A stretch of 64,000 nt of DNA from positions 1 to 64,000 of the forward strand of contig JBOEHK010000005.1 of NCBI GenBank assembly GCA_050633885.1. The letters run 5' to 3'. How positions within the stretch are numbered: position 1 is the first letter of the stretch; every line of letters starts with the position of its first letter. The DNA is from JAWSVE01 sp050633885 (GTDB taxonomy: Bacteria; Pseudomonadota; Gammaproteobacteria; Pseudomonadales; Cellvibrionaceae). The notes under the pieces are model-generated. The model ran no database searches. It worked only from the letters and a program-made list of their open reading frames with translations, and was not told where the DNA came from. Both the position numbers and the translations under genes were made by a program. Positions 26,725-35,410 of this stretch are shown here, one piece after another.

Positions 26725-27501
26725 TTAGTTCAACAATCCAAAAACACCGATGGAATAAGCACGTTTTTTAGTAGCGCCAGACAACGATGCTTTTTTAATA
26801 TTTCCACCCAAGCGAAGATTTCTTGACAAATATCTTGTATCACTCGTTCCCTCATCAAAACTCACACCCACTCCTTCAGGAAAATAATAGCCAAGAAAAT
26901 CCCCCTTTTCCAAGCCAATTGAAACAGGGAATTCAGCACGAATTTTTCCTGCTTCAGCAACTGAAACTAATCCACTTTCCCAAATAACAACTAAATCATT
27001 GCCAACAGGTCTCAACACTTTTACCTGAAATGGAGTCGGTTTATTCATATAAGCACCAACCCCCGTCAACGTCCCTTTTCGAGGAACTGGATGCGCAAGG
27101 TCAACCAGCATTAATGATTTATCTTCAACAAATTCTCTCTCAACTAATTCACCGCCCACATAATCAAGCAGATCACCCAGCACTAAGAATTTTTTTAACG
27201 AATCAATTTCTTCTTGTATAAATTTTCTGACCTGTCCACGCAACACTGATGACTCACGTACACGCGACGATTTTTCCGTATCAAGAACACCGAGCACACG
27301 ATTCAGCTCATCAATATCATCTTGCTTTCGATTTCCTTCAATTTCTAACTCATTGATTCTTTGGTTTGATGCAGCAAGCTGAGCTTGCAAGCTTTCATTT
27401 TTCGAAATTAACATCTGAGTTTGGGGCGTCGTCTGACAACCCATTAGGTTTAATCCTGCGAGTGTCATTATTACTAAAAAAAGTCTTTGCCTAAAATTCA
27501 T
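26725..27501 (-). CDS. Coiled-coil lipoprotein paired with the Ser/Thr kinase
   Basis: 258 residues. The signal peptide ends in a good lipobox (LNLMGC, Cys22). A coiled coil follows (about 30-75, SLQAQLAASNQRINELEIEG). The C-terminal half (about 110-255) is a beta-rich globular domain that I do not recognise, ending GVFGLLN. It lies 77 bp downstream of the membrane kinase on the same strand, so the two probably form an operon. The lipoprotein could be an extracytoplasmic partner of the kinase's periplasmic domain. That link is inference. Confidence 0.7.
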   Translation of the reverse strand: MNFRQRLFLVIMTLAGLNLMGCQTTPQTQMLISKNESLQAQLAASNQRINELEIEGNRKQDDIDELNRVLGVLDTEKSSRVRESSVLRGQVRKFIQEEIDSLKKFLVLGDLLDYVGGELVEREFVEDKSLMLVDLAHPVPRKGTLTGVGAYMNKPTPFQVKVLRPVGNDLVVIWESGLVSVAEAGKIRAEFPVSIGLEKGDFLGYYFPEGVGVSFDEGTSDTRYLSRNLRLGGNIKKASLSGATKKRAYSIGVFGLLN

Positions 27502-27578
27502 TCCTCACCCATCTTCACATTATTTTTTACCGATCAATTACTGTCTATTTATCAAGAACAATCTTCTTATTATACGAC

Positions 27579-30494
27579 TCACTGAAAATTACTTTCAGAA
27601 GGCGCATCACTCGTACTTTGATTTTCAACTCTAAAGGCAAGTGTCCCGACTTGTTCTCCATTGATCATCAAGTCAATATTGTAGCCGCCTTCAGTAAAGC
27701 CTTCCACAGGTCGATCAATACTAAAGACCTTGAAACCATCAACATCACTCACCACAACGGGAGCCTGAGCTATCTGAAAGCTCCTCGCCACATCATATAG
27801 CACAGCCTGGACAACAGTCGTTTCTGAGTGAAAATTTTTATATGTGAAACCAATATAGATGGTTCGATCCACTGTAGAAGTAGCAGTCATTGGCTGATCC
27901 ATTCTTTCAATCGGCGAGCTACTAACCACCAACTGGGAGATAACCGGCTGACTCGCAATAAAATCTGCCTCTATTGCTTTATCTAAACTCACTTGAAGCG
28001 CGATAAATTTTTCCACACTTGGAAAATAAGTTTGAGCATTATCGAGCAATTCTTTGGCAGCTACGTACTCACTTCTATTTATTTTGTTTTCTATTTCTAT
28101 TGCGACTATTTGCTCAAGCCCCTTCAGTGCTCGTCCAGCTTCAAGGTTATCTTCATCAACATCCAAAATGTTGTTATATTGATGAAAAGCACTTTCACCA
28201 TAAGGTGATAGCAAATTTCCTGTTGCTATTTGTTTTTCTGCTTCATTGTAATACTGAACTATTTTTTCTTTTGTTTGATAGTAAGAATCGGCTATCTCAT
28301 GGAGCTCAATGAGTCGCTCATCCTCTGAATTAATTTTCAAGCCTCGTCGAGACAAACTCACCGCTGTTTTATAATCATTATCTTCGATCGCTTTACTCAC
28401 AAGCGCTGCATATTGCTGAACTATTTTCTGAATGCTTTCTAACGCTATCGGGTTTTCATTATCAACATCCAATGCTTTTTGATAAGATGCCAAAGCGTTA
28501 GTACCCCTAGGCGAAGTTAGCTGATTCAATACTAGAAACTCATCTCCTTGGACAATAAAACCCTCTGCTTTTTTAGCCGCATCCAATTTTAAAAGTGCTT
28601 GCTGATATTTCTCATCACTCTCTATATCTAAAAAAGTGTTTGTAAGAGATTCTATATACTTCTCAATTTCGGCAAGATCTCTTACCTGAAAAAGCTCTCT
28701 AATTTTTCTAAAATGAAAACCCTTTAACTCTTCTAAGCCCCACTCCGCTTTTTGGTCTTCAGGAAACTTGTCTAACGTATTACGATAAAGTTCAGCCAAA
28801 GGCAAAGACACGGTTAAATCACTATCCAATCGATTTCGCAACATCCTGGCCTTCGCTAAATCACTCCCTTCAGGTTCGCCAGCCAGCAATTGCTCATAAT
28901 GAATATTGCCAGTTGCATCCGCTACTGATTCAGGGTCTGCCTCATTTTGATGTCCATTTTCACTGACACTCTCTTCTACTATGCTCGCGACTTCTTCATC
29001 AACAAACGTGACATCTATTTCTCTGTTTAGCGGTTCACTATTCAATTGACTGGGTTGCTGTTCAACATTAAAGCTTTCATTTTGGTTATTTTTTATAGGC
29101 AAATCCATTCGTGCATAGATCGCATTCTTGATATCTTCCACTTTCTCTGTTCCGTTATTCACGACAGCTTGCAGCTCATAAGGGAGGTAATGTTTAAAAT
29201 ACACTGCACCATAAATCCCGCCCCCAATCAAAATCAATAACATCAGCAAAGCGAACGTTTTACTTGGTGACTTATCTTCTGAATATTCACGTGTCTCTTC
29301 AGGATCAACCGCAAAAAATTCGCCACTGCTTACTTGTTTAACCGATTGTGAGATGGCGCGATTCGACCCACTGTTTGTTTTTCCATCTAGCAATTTCTGC
29401 TTAGCGGTCGATGTTTTTTCATTTTTCCGCTGTTTCGAACCAGCAACAGGTACGGTCCCAGAAGTCGATGAAAGTGTGCCTTTAGTGATAGCAGAAACAG
29501 AACCAGATTTTGATTTCGTCACTCGCACCTTTTGTGTTTTTTGCGAAGGCGCTGATGCTATCGCGGGCATCGTTGTGTTGTCAGGATTGAATTTTGCGAC
29601 CGCTTTGACAGAAGCACTGATTAACGTTGGCGCCTCTGTCACATGAGAACCGACTCCAGAAGGCGATCGACGATTCGCGATAGACTTTATCTCCGCTCCG
29701 CCGTTATTTTGTAATGCTTCAATGTCACCGACAAGTTCCGCCCCCGTTTGAAAGCGCGAAAGGGGCTCTTTTGCTAATAACTTGTCGATAATCTCTTGGA
29801 GGATAGTGATATTGTTTGGCAACCGAGGAATCGGTTCCGAAATATGCTTAATACCAACCGCTACCGCAGAATCGGCATCGTAAGGAACTCTCCCCACAAT
29901 CAGTAAGTACAGCACAACACCTAAGCTATATAAATCCGAACGAGAATCAACCGCTCGCCCCTTGGCTTGCTCAGGGCTCATATAATGGGGAGTCCCTATG
30001 GCCGTTCCTGTTTGCGTCATTCCAGACGACTTATCCGCTAAACAGGCTATACCAAAATCCATCAGAACAGCACGGCCGTCTTCTTCATGGAGCATGATAT
30101 TTTCAGGTTTTACATCTCGATGGACGTAGCCCTTCATACTGGCGTAATCCAGAGCCTTCGCGACGTCCTTAACGATTTGTAAACTCTCTTCTATCGTCAA
30201 TGAAGTTCGCTTGGTTTTTAAATCCAACCCTGGAACATACTCCATCGACAAATAATGTTGCCCATCGCTGATGCCTACATCATAAACAGTCACAATGTTT
30301 GGGTGGATTAGCTGACTGACGATCTTCGCTTCGCTCAAAAACCGCTGCCCAAATTTCACATCAGCAGACAAAGCCGGATTCATGACCTTCAAAGCCACTT
30401 TCCGCCCAAAACTCTCCTGGATTGCCAGATAGACTGATGCCATACCCCCTTTTCCGAGCATTCGAACTATTCTATATCCGGGAATATCAACCAC
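27579..30494 (-). CDS. Membrane-spanning Ser/Thr protein kinase (Hanks type)
   Basis: 971 residues with a GTG start. The kinase domain (about 6-262) is complete: GKGGMAS (14-20), K36, E55, HRDVKPEN with D127, DFG at 146, and the APE-like SPEQAKG. A disordered Ser/Thr/Lys linker (about 270-410) leads to one membrane helix near 420-440 (FALLMLLILIGGGIYGAVYF). The extracytoplasmic part (about 500-950) has TPR-like helical repeats with recurring motifs (LLSPYGESAFHQYNNILDVD, TSPRGTNALASYQKALDVD), then a beta-sandwich near the end. It resembles sensor-type STPKs of Gram-negatives and not a type VI PpkA, because no secretion genes are nearby. The ligand is unknown. Confidence 0.9.
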   Translation of the reverse strand: MVDIPGYRIVRMLGKGGMASVYLAIQESFGRKVALKVMNPALSADVKFGQRFLSEAKIVSQLIHPNIVTVYDVGISDGQHYLSMEYVPGLDLKTKRTSLTIEESLQIVKDVAKALDYASMKGYVHRDVKPENIMLHEEDGRAVLMDFGIACLADKSSGMTQTGTAIGTPHYMSPEQAKGRAVDSRSDLYSLGVVLYLLIVGRVPYDADSAVAVGIKHISEPIPRLPNNITILQEIIDKLLAKEPLSRFQTGAELVGDIEALQNNGGAEIKSIANRRSPSGVGSHVTEAPTLISASVKAVAKFNPDNTTMPAIASAPSQKTQKVRVTKSKSGSVSAITKGTLSSTSGTVPVAGSKQRKNEKTSTAKQKLLDGKTNSGSNRAISQSVKQVSSGEFFAVDPEETREYSEDKSPSKTFALLMLLILIGGGIYGAVYFKHYLPYELQAVVNNGTEKVEDIKNAIYARMDLPIKNNQNESFNVEQQPSQLNSEPLNREIDVTFVDEEVASIVEESVSENGHQNEADPESVADATGNIHYEQLLAGEPEGSDLAKARMLRNRLDSDLTVSLPLAELYRNTLDKFPEDQKAEWGLEELKGFHFRKIRELFQVRDLAEIEKYIESLTNTFLDIESDEKYQQALLKLDAAKKAEGFIVQGDEFLVLNQLTSPRGTNALASYQKALDVDNENPIALESIQKIVQQYAALVSKAIEDNDYKTAVSLSRRGLKINSEDERLIELHEIADSYYQTKEKIVQYYNEAEKQIATGNLLSPYGESAFHQYNNILDVDEDNLEAGRALKGLEQIVAIEIENKINRSEYVAAKELLDNAQTYFPSVEKFIALQVSLDKAIEADFIASQPVISQLVVSSSPIERMDQPMTATSTVDRTIYIGFTYKNFHSETTVVQAVLYDVARSFQIAQAPVVVSDVDGFKVFSIDRPVEGFTEGGYNIDLMINGEQVGTLAFRVENQSTSDAPSESNFQ

Positions 30495-30837
30495 TGAGCA
30501 AGCCTAAAGTATCTGGTTTTATTGTCATCAAAGTAAATTTAAGTCTATAACAGACTAGAAAAGATGGGCCGGATATTCTATAGGATTTATACTTCGATTG
30601 CGTACATCTTTGATAGTTCGTACAGATAGTTTCTACGAATGGCTCCTACAAAGAGACCTTAAAAGATTTACTGATCGCAGCCAGAGCCGAGTCGCGAGAA
30701 AGATTAGAGAGCAGAAACAAGAAAACCCATTAGTCATCTTGGATCTCAACATAATGGGTTTCTAAGCAGCCAATGTCTATTTCAATTAACAACATTGAAG
30801 AATGACACTGAGCAATAACGTCGAATAACGCAACTGG
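30495..30837. other. Intergenic region between the kinase gene and grxD
   Basis: 343 bp. A hairpin at 30721-30763 (arms near GAAAACCCATTA / TAATGGGTTTC, 19-base loop) could terminate grxD on the minus strand. The kinase promoter must also lie here. No gene is seen. Confidence 0.4.
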
Positions 30838-31161
30838 CTATGAGTCAGCCCCAACCGCCTCATCAATCAAAGGCTTTAATTCTCCTTTTTCGTGCATCTC
30901 TGTCACGATGTCGCATCCGCCTATTAACTCCCCTTTCACCCATAGCTGAGGAAAAGTTGGCCAGTTGGCGTAACCGGGCAAAGTTGCTCTGATATCGGGA
31001 TTAGCAAGAATATCAACATAAGCGAAACGCTGGCCACATGCCATGAGCACTTGAGAAGTTCGCTGTGAAAAACCGCACTGAGGAGCTGTTGGTGAGCCCT
31101 TCATAAACAAAATGACGTTGTTCTCTGATATTTGCTGTTTGATCGTATCTAATGTTTCCAT
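30838..31161 (-). CDS. grxD: Monothiol glutaredoxin (CGFS type)
   Basis: 107 residues. The active site CGFS is at C29 (PTAPQCGFSQRT), with the glutathione-binding WPTFPQLWVKGELIGGCDI. It corresponds to Grx4/GrxD, which carries 2Fe-2S clusters with BolA and delivers them, and it acts in the cytoplasm. The length is usual for the family. It is a single gene with no neighbours of obvious related function, and a gap of over 500 bp lies upstream. Confidence 0.95.
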   Translation of the reverse strand: METLDTIKQQISENNVILFMKGSPTAPQCGFSQRTSQVLMACGQRFAYVDILANPDIRATLPGYANWPTFPQLWVKGELIGGCDIVTEMHEKGELKPLIDEAVGADS

Positions 31162-31511
31162 AATCTATCTCTGCCTATATTGATAATTGAGTTAAACGTC
31201 GTCTACGCTTGGCTGTTACTCTTAAGATTAATCTCGTGATAGCCGTTAAAATGGGGGCGCCAAGGTAAAAAGCAAGTCTTGAGTATGACAATTCATACAC
31301 AAATAAAGCCAGTTTTCCAGCTTCCCTATAGAGGAATTAAGTGCATCGCCATTCTAACCCACTCCGAACCCGTGATAAAACGCCCAAAACTTTTTGCGCT
31401 CAAGCCTCAAGCTTCCAACCCCTCTCTTAAGTCGCCCCAAGACCACTATCGAGGATATTAGAGAAAGTCATAAATGACGGGCTGAAGGTTGCGGCTAAAT
31501 GGATGCAGCAT
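31162..31511. other. Intergenic region upstream of grxD
   Basis: 350 bp with no convincing ORF; the 60-codon frame at 31279-31461 lacks a ribosome binding site and family features. It should contain the grxD promoter on the minus strand. The right part leads into the candidate small RNA. Confidence 0.35.
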
Positions 31512-31629
31512 TTGCCAAGATTAAAAATTACTTATACTATTTGCCTTTAGTTTTTCAGCGACTTTTTCGCACAAAGCATTATTCATCATTTTCTCAAAAC
31601 AGGCAGCCCTCGCTGCCTGTTTTGTTTTT
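31512..31629 (+). ncRNA. Candidate small RNA with its own promoter and terminator
   Basis: A promoter-like pair TTGCCA (31512-31517) and TACTAT (31535-31540, 17-bp spacer; TATACT overlaps) would start RNA near 31547. A clean terminator follows: AAAACAGGCAG (31596-31606), loop CCCTCG, CTGCCTGTTTT (31613-31623), then GTTTTTT. No plus-strand gene ends nearby (grxD points the other way), so the terminator needs a transcript of its own, here about 80 nt and U-rich. The 3' poly-U tail is typical for Hfq-binding sRNAs. No known family is recognised. Confidence 0.45.
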
Positions 31630-31718
31630 TGGCCATCTGATTTTAGATTGATACATCTGAAGCAATGACAGAAATACGCATTTACCTCTCTCACAACTGA
31701 GAAACCAAGGAGTACACA

Positions 31719-32888
31719 ATGAGCATACCCGAGCTAATGAGCGCATACGCAAGAGGTGAGACTACTTTTGTGAAAGGCGAAGGCGCTCGCGTTTGGGATA
31801 CTCAAGGAAAGGAATATCTTGATGCGCTTGCTGGTATTGCTGTCTGCGGGCTAGGTCATGCTCATCCCGCTGTAACAAAAGCGATTTGCGAGCAAGCCGA
31901 AACCATTACGCATACATCAAACCTATTTCACAACCAACCACAACAACGGCTTGCCAAGAAACTGTGTGAGCTTTCAGGAATGGACAATGTATTCTTTTCA
32001 AATTCAGGAGCTGAAGCTAACGAGCTCGCATTAAAGATTGCCCGTAAATTTGGACGCGAAAAGGGAATCGAGACTCCGACCGTTATTACGATGGAAAATA
32101 GCTTTCACGGCAGAACCATGGCTACCTTATCCGCGACGGGCAACGAAAAAGTCAAAGAAGGTTTTGAACCTTTGCTTCAAGGATTTATTCATGCTCCTTA
32201 TAACGATGTCGATGCCATTAAGAAAATTGCTGCCGAGAATAAGCATGTCGTTGCTATTTTAGTAGAACCTGTACAAGGCGAGGGTGGCATCAATATCCCA
32301 AGAGAAAGTTATTTAAATCAATTGCGTGATGTTTGCGACGAAAACAACTGGTTACTAATGCTTGATGAAATTCAAACAGGTATGGGACGAACCGGTACTT
32401 TTTTTTCGTACAAAGAAAATGGCATCCTTCCCGATGTGGTGACTATGGCTAAAGCGTTAGGTAATGGATTTCCTATGGGTGCCTGTTTAGCACACGGCGA
32501 AGCAGCACAGATTATCCAGCCAGGAAATCATGGTTCCACTTTTGGAGGAAACCCCCTCGCCTGCCATACCGCGGAAGTCGTCATCGACACGATAATCAAA
32601 GACAACTTAATGGATCGCGCTGATTATTTAGGCGAATGGATTGTTGGCCGATTGAGAGATAAATTATTTACCAATCCATCGGTGAGAGATGTGCGATGCC
32701 GAGGGCTAATGATTGGCATTGAATTCGACAAACCCTGCGGCGAACTTTTTCAAGCAGCCTTAGATGAAGGGCTTATTATTAACGTCACAGCAGGAAATGT
32801 TCTTCGCCTGCTACCCCCGCTCATTTATACGGATGACGACGCTAATTTATTAGTCGAGAAACTCACAAAAGTGATCAACGAATTTTAA
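31719..32888 (+). CDS. argD: Acetylornithine/succinyldiaminopimelate aminotransferase
   Basis: 389 residues, a PLP class III aminotransferase of ArgD type. It makes N-acetylornithine in arginine synthesis and can act in lysine synthesis. Visible signatures: FFSNSGAEANELALK (phosphate binding), SFHGRTMATLSATGN, the DEIQTGMGRTG stretch, and the PLP lysine in VTMAKALGNGFPMG. AAGGAG precedes the ATG. argF follows 129 bp downstream on the same strand, the common argD-argF pairing, so they may be one operon. Confidence 0.95.
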   Translation: MSIPELMSAYARGETTFVKGEGARVWDTQGKEYLDALAGIAVCGLGHAHPAVTKAICEQAETITHTSNLFHNQPQQRLAKKLCELSGMDNVFFSNSGAEANELALKIARKFGREKGIETPTVITMENSFHGRTMATLSATGNEKVKEGFEPLLQGFIHAPYNDVDAIKKIAAENKHVVAILVEPVQGEGGINIPRESYLNQLRDVCDENNWLLMLDEIQTGMGRTGTFFSYKENGILPDVVTMAKALGNGFPMGACLAHGEAAQIIQPGNHGSTFGGNPLACHTAEVVIDTIIKDNLMDRADYLGEWIVGRLRDKLFTNPSVRDVRCRGLMIGIEFDKPCGELFQAALDEGLIINVTAGNVLRLLPPLIYTDDDANLLVEKLTKVINEF

Positions 32889-33017
32889 AAAAGTTTGGCT
32901 ATCTCTTTTAAAGGTATTTTTAAACGTATTACAGCAATGCTAATTTACACTTTTGCTGAATTGATACACCAAAAACACATTTCTCTTTTCATAATTTTAT
33001 TTGCACGGTGACTTGCC

Positions 33018-33929
33018 ATGGCTCTTCGACATTTTCGATCACTGTTAGATTTAAGCACTAGCGAACTCAAACAGATAGTCCATCGCGCCATTGAATTAAA
33101 AGCGCTGCAAAAAGCCGGCAACTGCCCTCAAATCATGAAGAATAAAGTGCTTGGAATGATTTTTGAAAAATCATCTACTCGTACTCGCGTCTCCTTTGAA
33201 GCCGGCGCCGCTCAATTCGGCGGGAGTGCGATATTTTTATCATCACGCGATACACAATTAGGTCGCGGAGAACCCATTGAAGATTCAGCGAGAGTGCTTT
33301 CTCGCATGGTCGACATCATTATGATTCGAACATTTGGTCAAGACATTATTGAACGCTTTGCGGAATACTCTCAAGTCCCCGTTATAAACGCGTTAACGGA
33401 TCTCTACCATCCATGCCAATTACTCGCGGACCTCCAAACGTATATTGAGCATCGAGGTGATCCTACGGGCAAAGTAGTGACCTGGGTGGGAGACGGGAAC
33501 AACATGTGTCACTCGTTTATCAATGCGGCAAAACTTTGGGACTTTGAATTAAAAATCGCATGCCCTTCGGGCTTTGAACCTGATGAATCCATTGTATTGG
33601 CCAATTCCAACCGCGTTTCTATTTTCAAAAATCCTACCGAGGCTGTCAAAAATTCTGACTGGATTGCTACCGATGTCTGGGCATCAATGGGGCAAGAGGA
33701 AGAGCAACACGCCCGCGTCGAAAAATTTAAATCGTATCAAGTCAATCACGACCTGTTGGCACATGCGAATAGCGATGCCATTTTTATGCACTGTCTCCCA
33801 GCTCATCGTGGCGAAGAAGTATCGGCTGAATTAATGGAAGATTCACAACGATCTGTGGTTTGGGATGAGGCTGAAAATCGACTTCACGCCCAAAAAGCCC
33901 TAATGGAATTTTTATTAGGCGAACTCTAA
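33018..33929 (+). CDS. argF: Ornithine carbamoyltransferase
   Basis: 303 residues. It joins carbamoyl phosphate and ornithine to give citrulline. The carbamoyl-phosphate loop SSTRTRVSFE, the YHPCQLLADL motif and the ornithine-site HCLPAHRGEEVS are all intact. Length is typical of the anabolic enzyme. It lies downstream of argD, separated by an A/T-rich 129 bp that could hold its own promoter. ArgR sites were not identified with confidence. Confidence 0.96.
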   Translation: MALRHFRSLLDLSTSELKQIVHRAIELKALQKAGNCPQIMKNKVLGMIFEKSSTRTRVSFEAGAAQFGGSAIFLSSRDTQLGRGEPIEDSARVLSRMVDIIMIRTFGQDIIERFAEYSQVPVINALTDLYHPCQLLADLQTYIEHRGDPTGKVVTWVGDGNNMCHSFINAAKLWDFELKIACPSGFEPDESIVLANSNRVSIFKNPTEAVKNSDWIATDVWASMGQEEEQHARVEKFKSYQVNHDLLAHANSDAIFMHCLPAHRGEEVSAELMEDSQRSVVWDEAENRLHAQKALMEFLLGEL

Positions 33930-34352
33930 TCAATCAAAAGATAAGACACAAAAAACAACAAAGACACGAGTGACCTTTAAATCAACAATATGTGTTTTCA
34001 AGTCACTCGACGCCAAGCCAACTACACCCTTTATCCTTTTATTGCTTTGAACGCTTTTATCCACTGAATTTTTTTTCAGTCTCCTCTCGTTAACATTCCT
34101 TCTAACAGTTTTCTAACAATCCCCTAACAAATGATGCCTTCCCTTCTGGGCTTACTAAAAAGTAACTGCAGCGAGTCGCCACAACAAACGCCAACCCGTT
34201 CTCAATAAACAACGAAACTTTTAGTCAGTGCTCAGGCGTCCGACTGCTTCACGTATACTCATTGCCAACGCTTTATTCTACCCAGTGTCATCACAACATA
34301 GATGCCTATTATTTTAATCACACAAATTCATGCACCATAAGGAAGTAGACAC
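33930..34352. other. Intergenic region upstream of csrA
   Basis: About 420 bp. A loose inverted repeat CGAGTGAC ... GTCACTCG spans about 33967-34010 without a T tail. The csrA promoter must lie here. No gene or RNA family is recognised. Confidence 0.35.
34340..34352 (+). promoter_or_regulatory. AGGAAGT ribosome binding site of csrA, possible CsrA target
   Basis: The Shine-Dalgarno region before the GTG start reads AAGGAAG. The GGA core with a leading A matches the A-N-GGA binding consensus of CsrA, so CsrA may repress its own translation, as known in Escherichia coli. Only one such motif is seen here. Confidence 0.4.
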
Positions 34353-34652
34353 GTGTTAATACTTAGTCGTCGCAATGGCGAATCTTTTATCATTGGCGAA
34401 GATATAAAAATCACCGTTTTATCACAACGTTCAAATCAAGTCCGAATTGGTATCGAAGCTCCTCGTTCACTCCCAGTCTACAGAGAAGAAGTTCTTTTAC
34501 GCCAAACCAAGCAGAATGCATCAGCAGAAACCTCTTTCCCAATCAATGGCAATTCAACAACCCAGCCCCCTCAAGAGCACTTTAGCCCTTCGACAACTGA
34601 GGCCAAACCTACCATAAAAACAAAAAAACGAACCGTCGCTCTGGAAGACTAA
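34353..34652 (+). CDS. csrA: Carbon storage regulator CsrA/RsmA with C-terminal extension
   Basis: 99 residues with a GTG start. The first ~58 residues are a standard CsrA (MLILSRRNGESFIIGEDIKI, NQVRIGIEAP, VYREEVLLRQ), with the RNA-binding R44 region intact (VYREE). It binds A-N-GGA in mRNA leaders to control translation. The tail of about 40 residues is Ser/Thr/Pro/Lys-rich and looks disordered; most CsrA proteins are 60-65 residues. It might contact RNA or a regulator. No alaS or tRNA-Ser genes flank it, unlike in many gammaproteobacteria, which suggests a second csrA paralogue. Confidence 0.92.
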   Translation: MLILSRRNGESFIIGEDIKITVLSQRSNQVRIGIEAPRSLPVYREEVLLRQTKQNASAETSFPINGNSTTQPPQEHFSPSTTEAKPTIKTKKRTVALED

Positions 34653-34681
34653 CCCTCACAAAAACAAACAGCGATATAGAG

Positions 34682-34690
34682 TTATTCACA
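34682..34690 (+). promoter_or_regulatory. DnaA box (TTATTCACA)
   Basis: Matches the TTATNCACA DnaA consensus. It lies 97 bp upstream of a further pair of boxes in the nrdA control region. Confidence 0.55.
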
Positions 34691-34786
34691 ATATTAAAAA
34701 AAAATATATCGCTGAATATTCACTCACCTCTACGTCAAACTCCCTGCGCATGAGCAGTCGATGATTAGCATCTACTGACAAACCAC

Positions 34787-34806
34787 TTACCCACATTTTA
34801 TCCACA
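34787..34806 (+). promoter_or_regulatory. Two adjacent DnaA boxes upstream of nrdAB
   Basis: TTACCCACA (34787-34795) and the perfect TTATCCACA (34798-34806) lie two bases apart, both on the plus strand. DnaA control of nrdAB is known in Escherichia coli, where boxes lie just upstream of the promoter. The layout here, followed 40 bp later by NrdR boxes, is the same. Confidence 0.75.
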
Positions 34807-34845
34807 GCAAATACGCCTATTTATAGCCTTGCATTACAGGTAAAA

Positions 34846-34892
34846 CCGCATTATCTTGTGTGACAATCTACTCTCACCCCTATATATAGGGT
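34846..34892. promoter_or_regulatory. Pair of NrdR boxes
   Basis: CCGCATTATCTTGTGT (34846-34861) and CCCCTATATATAGGGT (34877-34892) match the 16-bp NrdR consensus at about 12 and 13 positions by my alignment. They are separated by exactly 15 bp, the usual spacing that puts them on one helix face. NrdR would repress nrdAB when dATP is high. Confidence 0.8.
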
Positions 34893-35410
34893 GTAGCCTA
34901 GGCTGCTCGAAGCACAAAACTGGCAACAATAAAGTGCAAACAACAGCAATTTTGCACTTTATAAAGGCATTACCAGAAGAAGCAAAGAGAGGATAAAGGA
35001 CACATGGGGCCTGTAAAGCTAGCGCTTACCAACTTCATCATATTGACACTGTACTGAAGAAATATGAACGTGCTCCATAAACAGTTATGACAAACAAGCA
35101 GTGGTAAATAAACCAAGCAATGACAGTTAGCAACACAGGCAGAGACTTAAAAGAGCAGCAAAACAAAATAATAATTGACTCTTTATTAATACAAGATTGA
35201 AAACACAAAGACAGATATCGAGCTCTTCTGAGCACTTGCTTTTTACATTGTATTTTTACTGCAATGGGTCTTGTGACCATTTTGGCTATTCATGAGAACT
35301 ACTAGCAGCCACTCATTGAACTAAAAGTCCTAATAAAAGAATGAACAACAACTAAAAAGAAAACCTAACAATACGTTCCAACCGTTAAGTCAGACCACCC
35401 GGAGACATAA
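34893..35410 (+). promoter_or_regulatory. Long leader region of nrdA with a perfect hairpin
   Basis: About 520 bp separate the NrdR boxes from nrdA. A perfect 12-bp inverted repeat with a 10-base loop lies at 34929-34962 (ATAAAGTGCAAA / TTTGCACTTTAT). A 17-codon ORF follows at 35004. No known riboswitch is recognised. If transcription starts at the boxes, the leader is unusually long. Confidence 0.45.
35004..35057 (+). CDS. Possible 17-residue leader peptide before nrdA
   Basis: MGPVKLALTNFIILTLY, preceded by GAGGATAAAGGA. It is short and hydrophobic and lies in the long nrdA leader. It could be a chance ORF; only the ribosome binding site and location support it. Confidence 0.22.
   Translation: MGPVKLALTNFIILTLY

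Noticed and set aside
27579..30494. Type VI secretion kinase PpkA
   Set aside because: No type VI secretion genes nearby and the C-terminal region does not look like PpkA.
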